DNA from: an uncultured Clostridia bacterium
GTDB taxonomy: Bacteria; Bacillota; Clostridia; Christensenellales; Borkfalkiaceae
Assembly: GCA_944354085.1 (NCBI GenBank)
Contig: CALVPW010000054.1
Location: forward strand, 1 to 5,171
DNA length: 5,171 bases
Direction: 5' to 3'
How positions within the stretch are numbered: position 1 is the stretch's first letter; each line of letters opens with the position of its first letter. The notes beneath the pieces are model-generated. The model was not told the DNA's origin and ran no database searches. It saw only the letters and a list, made by a program, of their open reading frames with translations. Below, in pieces: positions 1-5,171 of this stretch. The position numbers were made by a program, and so were the translations under genes.

Positions 1-1333
1 CCTCGGTGCAGTCGGGATTGCCCATGGTCAGATTCTCCCGCACGGTCGCGCGTTTGAGCCACGTCTCCTGCAGCACCATCCCGTAGTTGCGGCGGAGCGA
101 ACGCCGCGTAACGGCACGCACATCCCGCCCGTCGACCATGATGCTGCCGCCGTCCACATCGTAAAAACGCATCAAAAGATTGATAAGCGTCGTTTTGCCG
201 CAGCCCGTGGGTCCCACGATGGCGATGCGGTGCCCCGCAGGCACCCGCACGGACAGCCCTTTGATGAGCTCCACGTCCTTACGGTACGAAAAATCGACGC
301 CGTCGAGAACGACTTCCCCCACGGCATGTCCGAGGTCGGCTGCATCCGCGTCGCTCGGCTCTTCCTCTTCGCCGATGAGCGTGAAGATGCGCCCCGCGCA
401 CGCGAGCGCGTTCTGGAATTCGGCGAGCACTTCGGTGATCTCGTTGAAGGGCTTGGTATATTGGTTCACGTACGAAAGGCAGCTCGTTAAAAGCCCCACG
501 CTGAACGCGCCGCCCGTACCGATGACGAGGAATGCCCCCGTGAGCGCGACGCCCGCATAAATGAGCGCGTTGATAAAGCGCGTGGTGGGATTGGTCGTGG
601 AGGAGAAGAACATGGCGCGCAGTGAACATTTGCGGAAGCGCTCGTTCTGCTTTCGGAAGACGGCGGCATTCTCCGCCTCGTGCGAGTACGCCTTTACGAC
701 TTTGAGATTGCCGATCGCCTCGTCGATGAAGCCCGTCTGCTCGGCGCGGACTTCCGCCTGCTGCTTGAACGTCTTATAGGTGCGCGACGAGATGAACCGC
801 GCCGCAAGGATGGAGACGGGCGTCGCGCAGAGCACGATGAGCGCGATCTCCCACCGCAGCGAGAACAAGATCCCGAGCACGCCGCCGATCGTGCACAGCC
901 CCGTAAAAAGCTGCGTAAAGCCCAAAAGCAGCCCGTCGGCAAACTGCTCGGCGTCGGCGAGCAGAATGCTGCTCGTTTCGCCGTAGGGGTGCGCGTCGAG
1001 ATATCTGAACGGCAGGCGCTGGAGCTTGGAAAATGCGTCCGTCCGCACGTGCGCCAGCGTATGATAGACGATGCGGTTGTTGATGACGCTCATCACGTAC
1101 TGCGAGACGGAAGCCCCCGCGATGCAGCCGCCGATCATGGCGAACAGCGTATAGATGCGCCCGAAGTCGATGTCGTCTGCGGATACGATGCAGTCGATCG
1201 CCTGTCCCACGAGATAGGGCACGACCAACTGGTAGGCGACCGTCACGAGAGCGCACAAAAGCGAGAGCACGACGAGCGGAAGATGCGGGCGGAGATAGCG
1301 CAAAATGCCGCGGAAAGCGCGTTTACGCGTCAT
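1..1333 (-). CDS. ABC exporter half-transporter (membrane + ATPase domain), partial, probable catalytic partner of a heterodimer
   Basis: This is a type IV (ABCB-like) exporter subunit that would couple ATP hydrolysis to export of a drug, lipid or peptide across the plasma membrane. The reading frame is open from ATG at 1333 to the window edge, giving 444 residues. The membrane domain spans about residues 15-320, with hydrophobic segments near 17-45, 60-82, 138-158, 160-180, 252-272 and 274-290. The ATPase domain starts near 338, with A-loop Tyr350, Walker A GPTGCGKT at 374-381 and Q-loop Gln422 (MVLQETW). The ABC signature, Walker B, D-loop and switch His lie beyond the edge. The start overlaps the stop of the upstream ABC gene by ATGA and has a strong AAAAGGAGG site 7 bases before it. 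Because the neighbour is catalytically degenerate, this subunit is inferred to carry the canonical Walker B Glu and switch His, like BmrD/YheH or TM288. The substrate cannot be told. Confidence 0.93.
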   Translation of the reverse strand, partial: MTRKRAFRGILRYLRPHLPLVVLSLLCALVTVAYQLVVPYLVGQAIDCIVSADDIDFGRIYTLFAMIGGCIAGASVSQYVMSVINNRIVYHTLAHVRTDAFSKLQRLPFRYLDAHPYGETSSILLADAEQFADGLLLGFTQLFTGLCTIGGVLGILFSLRWEIALIVLCATPVSILAARFISSRTYKTFKQQAEVRAEQTGFIDEAIGNLKVVKAYSHEAENAAVFRKQNERFRKCSLRAMFFSSTTNPTTRFINALIYAGVALTGAFLVIGTGGAFSVGLLTSCLSYVNQYTKPFNEITEVLAEFQNALACAGRIFTLIGEEEEPSDADAADLGHAVGEVVLDGVDFSYRKDVELIKGLSVRVPAGHRIAIVGPTGCGKTTLINLLMRFYDVDGGSIMVDGRDVRAVTRRSLRRNYGMVLQETWLKRATVRENLTMGNPDCTE

Positions 1334-3042
1334 GATACCGCCTCCTTTTCCTGCGAAGCGGCGATCTCGCGGTATACGCGGCAGGAGCGCAGGAGCTCCT
1401 CGTGCGAGCCGATGCCCGCAACGCCGCCCTCGTCCAGAACGACGATCTTATCGGCATGGCGCACCGACGCGATGCGCTGCGATACGACGACGACCGTACA
1501 GTCGAGCTCTTTGAGCGCGGCGCGCAGCTTTGCGTCCGTCGCATAGTCGAGCGCGGACGAGCTGTCGTCTAAAATGAGAAGTTCGGGCTCGCGCACGAGC
1601 GCGCGGGCGATGGTCAGGCGCTGACGCTGCCCGCCCGAAAGGTTGCGCCCCTCCTGCGCGATCTCCCCGTCCAGCCCGCCTTTGGCGGCGACCACGTCCG
1701 CCGCCTGCGCGATGCGCACGGCCTTTTGCAGCTGCTGTTCGGTGGCGTCGCCCTTCCCCCACAAGAGATTGGAGCGGATGGTCCCGCGGAAGAGCACCGC
1801 CTTTTGCGGCACCACGCCGATGCGGGCGCGCAGTTCCTCGGCGGGGATGGTCTTCACGTCCACCCCGTTCAGGCGCACCACGCCGCGCCCCGCGGGATAA
1901 AAGCGGGGCAGCAGGTTGACGAGCGTCGTTTTGCCCGAACCCGTGCCGCCGAGCACACCCACGACCTCGCCGCGGGCGGCGGAGAAGGTTATGTTTTTGA
2001 GCGCGGGCGCGCCTCCCTTCGCATAGGCAAAGGAAACGTCCTCGAACGAGAACGCCGCGTCCCCCTCCTTTTGCGCGGGCGGCGCGAGCACGGCGGGCTC
2101 GCCCGACGCGTTGAGCACCTGTTCGATGCGCTTCTCGCAGGAGATCGCCCGCGAGGCGGTATAGATGAGATTGGCGAACTTGACGAGTTCCACCAAAATG
2201 AGCGAGAGATAGCTGTAAAGCGCCACCACGTCGCCTTGGAGCAGCACGCCGTCCTCCACGCGCAGCGCGCCCACCCAGACGATGGCGATGGCTGCCAGAG
2301 ATACGAGCGCATATGTGAGCGGATTGGTGACGGCGGCGATGCGCCCCACCTTTTTTTGCGCGCGGCGCAGCGCCGCGTTGCGGGCGGCAAAGTCCTCCGC
2401 CTCGTCCGCCTCGCGGCAAAACGCGCGGATGACGCGCGCGCCCTCGAGATTTTCGCGGGTGGAGAGATAGACGCCGTCGGCATGCCCCTGCACCCGCTTA
2501 TACAGCGGGATGGTCGTGACCATGACGGCGACGATCGCCGCCGTCAGAAGAGGCAGCACCGCCACAAAGACGAGCGCCACCGCCCAGTCGACGATGAACG
2601 CCATGACGATGGCGCCGCACACGACGATGGGCGAACGCAACAGAAGGCGCAGCATCATGTTCACGCCCGACTGCACCTGATTGACGTCGCTCGTCATGCG
2701 GGTGATCATCGTCGCCGTGCCCGTCTCGTCGATCTGCGTATAGGAGAACGTCTGCAATTTATCGAACAGGCGTTCGCGAAGCTGCGCGCTCGTGCCCGCC
2801 GCCGCCTTGGCGGCAAAGAACTGCGCCGTGAGCGCGAACGCGAGCCCCGCCACGCCGAACGCCACCAGGATGAGGCAGCGCGTGACGACGTACATACGGT
2901 CGCCCGCAGCGATGCCGTGATCGACGATATCGGCAACGACGAGGGGCACCAAAAGCTCCATGCACGCTTCGAGCAGCTTGAACAGCGGCGAGAGGACCGC
3001 CACCGTTCGGTACCGTTTCATACAAGAAAACAGATGCTTCAC
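1330..3042 (-). CDS. ABC exporter half-transporter with degenerate ATPase site (BmrC/YheI-, LmrC-, TM287-like)
   Basis: This is a complete 570-residue half-exporter with an N-terminal six-helix membrane domain (hydrophobic segments near 14-40, 52-76, 132-152, 154-180, 240-260 and 268-292) and a C-terminal ATPase domain from about 330. Motifs visible are A-loop Tyr340, Walker A GGTGSGKT at 365-372, Q-loop Gln413, signature LSGGQ at 468-472, Walker B LLILDD at 488-493 and D-loop SALD at 496-499. The catalytic Walker B Glu is Asp493, and the switch His is Gln522 (VVVSQRIAS). In known heterodimeric exporters these two changes mark the subunit that binds but barely hydrolyses ATP, while its intact LSGGQ completes the partner's active site. 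I chose GTG at 3042 because GGAAG lies 7 bases before it and the resulting MKHLFSCMKRYRT beginning fits this family. A TTG at 3060 would add six residues and lacks a good site. The gene has its own promoter and overlaps its partner downstream. The substrate is unknown. Confidence 0.95.
   Translation of the reverse strand: MKHLFSCMKRYRTVAVLSPLFKLLEACMELLVPLVVADIVDHGIAAGDRMYVVTRCLILVAFGVAGLAFALTAQFFAAKAAAGTSAQLRERLFDKLQTFSYTQIDETGTATMITRMTSDVNQVQSGVNMMLRLLLRSPIVVCGAIVMAFIVDWAVALVFVAVLPLLTAAIVAVMVTTIPLYKRVQGHADGVYLSTRENLEGARVIRAFCREADEAEDFAARNAALRRAQKKVGRIAAVTNPLTYALVSLAAIAIVWVGALRVEDGVLLQGDVVALYSYLSLILVELVKFANLIYTASRAISCEKRIEQVLNASGEPAVLAPPAQKEGDAAFSFEDVSFAYAKGGAPALKNITFSAARGEVVGVLGGTGSGKTTLVNLLPRFYPAGRGVVRLNGVDVKTIPAEELRARIGVVPQKAVLFRGTIRSNLLWGKGDATEQQLQKAVRIAQAADVVAAKGGLDGEIAQEGRNLSGGQRQRLTIARALVREPELLILDDSSSALDYATDAKLRAALKELDCTVVVVSQRIASVRHADKIVVLDEGGVAGIGSHEELLRSCRVYREIAASQEKEAVS
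1341..1349 (-). promoter_or_regulatory. Ribosome binding site inside the upstream gene, translational coupling of the ABC pair
   Basis: AAAAGGAGG reads on the minus strand within the last codons of the upstream ABC gene, 7 bases before the ATG at 1333. The upstream TGA (1332-1330) and this ATG share ATGA. A ribosome that finishes the first subunit can restart directly on the second, which suits equal synthesis of two chains of a heterodimer. Confidence 0.85.
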
Positions 3043-3049
3043 ACGATTT

Positions 3050-3054
3050 CTTCC
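3050..3054 (-). promoter_or_regulatory. Ribosome binding site that decides the GTG start of the ABC gene
   Basis: GGAAG reads on the minus strand with a 7-base spacer (AAATCGT) before GTG at 3042-3040. The upstream in-frame TTG at 3060-3058 is preceded by GGCAAATCTT, which has no purine-rich match at normal spacing. This favours the 570-residue over the 576-residue product. An ATG seven codons further in is a third option, but it would remove residues that the family normally has. Confidence 0.6.
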
Positions 3055-3087
3055 GTTCAAAAGATTTGCCGCGGATGCGGTGCTTCA

Positions 3088-3116
3088 AGATTACCACAGC
3101 CACGGCGGATTGTCAA
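3088..3116 (-). promoter_or_regulatory. Sigma-A-type promoter of the ABC exporter operon
   Basis: On the minus strand there is a perfect -35 box TTGACA (3116-3111), a 17-base spacer, and TAATCT (3093-3088) as a -10 box. The -10 box matches the consensus at only 3 of 6 positions but is preceded by TGG, which makes an extended -10. Transcription would start near 3081, giving a leader of about 39 bases to the GTG. The box lies about 20 bases beyond the citrate synthase terminator, so the exporter can be controlled separately. I saw no clear operator palindrome. Confidence 0.6.
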
Positions 3117-3136
3117 CCTGCTTTTCTCGCTTCCGC

Positions 3137-3160
3137 AAAAAAAGAGCGCCCTAAGGCGCT
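3137..3160 (-). terminator. Rho-independent terminator of the citrate synthase gene
   Basis: On the minus strand AGCGCC (3160-3155), loop TTAG, GGCGCT (3150-3145) is followed by C and seven T (3143-3137). The stem can lengthen by A-T pairs with one bulged base, using the AAAAAG at 3167-3162. It begins within about 10 bases of the citrate synthase TAA. Read on the plus strand it is also followed by GCTTTTT, so it may work weakly in both directions, but no plus-strand gene leads into it. Confidence 0.88.
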
Positions 3161-3175
3161 GCTTTTTGGCGTATG

Positions 3176-4558
<1,383 letters not shown>

Positions 4559-4565
4559 GGTCTTG

Positions 4566-4573
4566 CCTCCTTT
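4566..4573 (-). promoter_or_regulatory. Strong ribosome binding site fixing the citrate synthase start
   Basis: AAAGGAGG reads on the minus strand with a 7-base spacer (CAAGACC) before ATG at 4558-4556. It settles the start against the in-frame TTG 90 bases upstream, and against a second ATG three codons downstream, which would have poorer spacing. Confidence 0.9.
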
Positions 4574-4579
4574 TGCCGC

Positions 4580-4594
4580 CCGCTTTTTAAGCGG
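4580..4594 (-). promoter_or_regulatory. Leader hairpin immediately upstream of the citrate synthase ribosome binding site
   Basis: On the minus strand CCGCTT, loop AAA, AAGCGG forms a perfect 6-base-pair stem ending 6 bases before the AAAGGAGG. A competing pairing joins GCCGC (4595-4591) with GCGGC (4579-4575). The hairpin leaves the ribosome binding site itself free, so it may stabilise the transcript's 5' end or be incidental. It is not followed by a T-tract and so is not a terminator on this strand. Confidence 0.5.
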
Positions 4595-4619
4595 CAGTTT
4601 GTCGTTTCCTTTCGGTAAA

Positions 4620-4648
4620 ATTATACTATATCGGGAACGATTTGTCAA
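4620..4648 (-). promoter_or_regulatory. Perfect consensus sigma-A promoter of citrate synthase
   Basis: On the minus strand TTGACA (4648-4643), a 17-base spacer and TATAAT (4625-4620) match the housekeeping consensus at all 12 positions. Transcription should start near 4613, giving a leader of about 55 bases that contains the hairpin and ribosome binding site. The sequence just upstream of the -35 box is GC-rich, so there is no obvious UP element. Confidence 0.9.
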
Positions 4649-4666
4649 ACAGCCGCGCCGCGAAAG

Positions 4667-4679
4667 GCGTTTTACGCCC
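4667..4679. repeat. Copy 1 of a GCGTTTT(T)ACGCCC inverted-repeat motif
   Basis: GCGTTTTACGCCC contains a GGCG/CGCC inverted repeat around a T-rich loop. It widens to AAAGGCG ... CGCCCTTT (4663-4682) with one extra C. It lies about 20 bases upstream of the citrate synthase -35 box. It resembles copy 2 at 4751-4764, and the role is unknown. Confidence 0.4.
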
Positions 4680-4712
4680 TTTCTTTCACATAACTTTTAC
4701 AAAATCTATCCT

Positions 4713-4741
4713 ATTTTACTTGATTTTGTCATTTTTATGAA
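4713..4741 (-). promoter_or_regulatory. Possible second, upstream promoter for citrate synthase
   Basis: On the minus strand TTCATA (4741-4736), a 17-base spacer and TAAAAT (4718-4713) match the consensus at 4 and 5 of 6 positions. It lies in a block (4681-4740) that is about 22% GC, where such matches arise easily by chance, so this is a candidate only. Confidence 0.25.
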
Positions 4742-4750
4742 CATTCGAAC

Positions 4751-4764
4751 GCGTTTTTACGCCC
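4751..4764. repeat. Copy 2 of a GCGTTTT(T)ACGCCC inverted-repeat motif
   Basis: GCGTTTTTACGCCC differs from copy 1 by one extra T in the loop and has the same orientation, with starts 84 bases apart. GCG/CGC form the arms. The two copies flank the AT-rich block. Confidence 0.4.
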
Positions 4765-4853
4765 GCTGAAAAGCCGCCATTTATAAAATATGCTTATAGC
4801 TGCGGATCATGCCGATCTTTTTATTTTTCTCGCCTGCCCCCGCCAAAGGGCGC

Positions 4854-4893
4854 AAAAAAACGGGGCGCGGCGGCATACATGCCGCCGCGCCCC
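4854..4893 (-). terminator. Strong Rho-independent terminator of the ktrA transcription unit
   Basis: A perfect 14-base-pair GC-rich stem (4893-4880 with 4875-4862) closes a four-base loop (TGTA on the minus strand). It is followed by G and seven T (4860-4854). It begins 12 bases after the ktrA TAA. On the plus strand no T-tract directly follows the stem, so it points only towards citrate synthase and isolates that gene from upstream transcription. Confidence 0.95.
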
Positions 4894-4905
4894 AAAGCAA
4901 CGCGC

Positions 4906-5171
4906 TTATTTTTGTTTGTTGGTGAAAGCGAGGATCTTTTCGGTATTGCCGAACACGAGGAGCTGATCGCCCTCGCGGAAGACGTAATCGCCGTTGATGG
5001 AATACAAGATCTCGCCGCTGTTTTTGATGGTGAGGATATTCATACCGTAATTGCCGCGGGGATTGACCTCGATAAGCGTCTTTTTCAGCCACTTTTTGGG
5101 CAATTCGATCTCGAAAATGGCGTAATCTGCATCCAGATCGACGAAGTTGATGACGTTATCCGAATTCAGCC
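4906..5171 (-). CDS. ktrA: KtrA/TrkA-family potassium uptake regulator, C-terminal RCK_C part, N-terminus outside the window
   Basis: These 87 codons are the end of a cytosolic RCK protein that gates a potassium-translocating KtrB/TrkH-type membrane partner. The visible piece starts at the end of the nucleotide-binding RCK_N domain (LNSDNVINFVDLDADYAIFE resembles the KtrA linker) and continues through a full RCK_C (TrkA_C) fold: ELPKKWLKKTLIEV, then NPRGNYGMNILTI, then DYVFREGDQLLVFGNTEKI. It ends in TAA at 4906. In Firmicute KtrA, RCK_C binds cyclic di-AMP, which closes the channel. The Arg and Asn six residues apart here (visible residues 38 and 44) fit the ligand-contacting pattern as I remember it, which is inference. 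The closing position of RCK_C suits the roughly 220-residue single-RCK KtrA, but a tandem TrkA cannot be excluded because the front is missing. A KtrB gene is expected nearby outside the window. The terminator follows directly. Confidence 0.9.
   Translation of the reverse strand, partial: LNSDNVINFVDLDADYAIFEIELPKKWLKKTLIEVNPRGNYGMNILTIKNSGEILYSINGDYVFREGDQLLVFGNTEKILAFTNKQK

Larger units (their letters stand above)
4649..4853. other. Intergenic region without a gene between the ktrA terminator and the citrate synthase promoter
   Basis: About 205 bases hold no reading frame with a ribosome binding site and recognisable product. Contents are an AT-rich block at 4681-4740 (13 G or C in 60), two similar inverted repeats (4667-4679 and 4751-4764), and a weak promoter candidate. 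A minimal open frame of nine codons reads on the minus strand from ATG at 4810 to TAA at 4781 and has no usable ribosome binding site. Confidence 0.7.

Noticed and set aside
680..1546. A 288-codon open frame on the plus strand opposite the ABC pair
   Set aside because: It has the same biased shadow composition, no recognisable fold, and spans the junction of two well-supported minus-strand genes.
1448..2419. A 323-codon minus-strand open frame within the ABC gene in another frame
   Set aside because: Its Arg/Ala/Gly-rich product shows no motif, while the overlapping frame encodes every ABC motif in order.
4559..4648. A 30-residue N-terminal extension of citrate synthase starting at TTG 4648
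   Set aside because: That TTG is the first three bases of the -35 box, so it would not be in the transcript. A strong ribosome binding site marks the ATG at 4558.
4663..4685. A plus-strand terminator: AAAGGCG, loop, CGCCCTTT followed by CTTTC
   Set aside because: The T-tract is poor and interrupted, and no plus-strand gene leads into it. It is better listed as an inverted repeat.
4741..4752. A LexA-like site around ACATTCGAACGC
   Set aside because: The Firmicute SOS box needs GAAC and GTTC arms with a four-base spacer. Here the GAAC copies are in direct orientation.
4841..4852. A small CGCC-AAAG-GGCG hairpin just downstream of the ktrA terminator
   Set aside because: It has only a 4-base-pair stem and lies past the T-tract of a strong terminator, so it is probably incidental.

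Overview
The window reads as ordinary chromosome from a GC-rich Firmicute, most likely a Clostridia member. This rests on strong AGGAGG-type ribosome binding sites, sigma-A-type promoters (TTGACA/TATAAT), U-tract terminators, a KtrA-type potassium-channel regulator, a clostridial-looking Si-citrate synthase and a BmrCD/LmrCD-like pair of ABC half-exporters. The genus cannot be named from the sequence alone. All four genes lie on the minus strand, so transcription runs from high to low coordinates.

In transcription order: (1) 5171-4906, the last 87 codons of a KtrA/TrkA-type RCK protein, closed by a very strong hairpin terminator (4893-4854). (2) 4905-4559, an intergenic and leader stretch. 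It holds the terminator, an AT-rich block, two similar GCGTTTT(T)ACGCCC inverted repeats, a perfect consensus promoter (4648-4620), a short leader hairpin and a strong ribosome binding site. (3) 4558-3176, a complete 460-residue citrate synthase with every catalytic residue I looked for, followed at once by its own terminator (3160-3137). (4) 3116-3088, a second promoter with a perfect TTGACA box. (5) 3042-1330, a complete 570-residue ABC half-transporter with a degenerate ATPase site (Asp for the Walker B Glu, Gln for the switch His). (6) 1333-1, a second ABC half-transporter that overlaps the first by ATGA and is cut by the window edge at residue 444.

The two ABC genes almost certainly form one translationally coupled operon encoding a heterodimeric multidrug- or lipid-type exporter. 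Citrate synthase appears monocistronic, and the KtrA gene belongs to a unit that ends here. I found no tRNA, rRNA, CRISPR array, insertion sequence or phage sequence, and no plus-strand gene. I see no convincing novel system. The points most worth checking are the asymmetric ABC pair, two start-codon decisions that lengthen or shorten proteins, and the unusually perfect citrate synthase promoter with the structured AT-rich region upstream of it.
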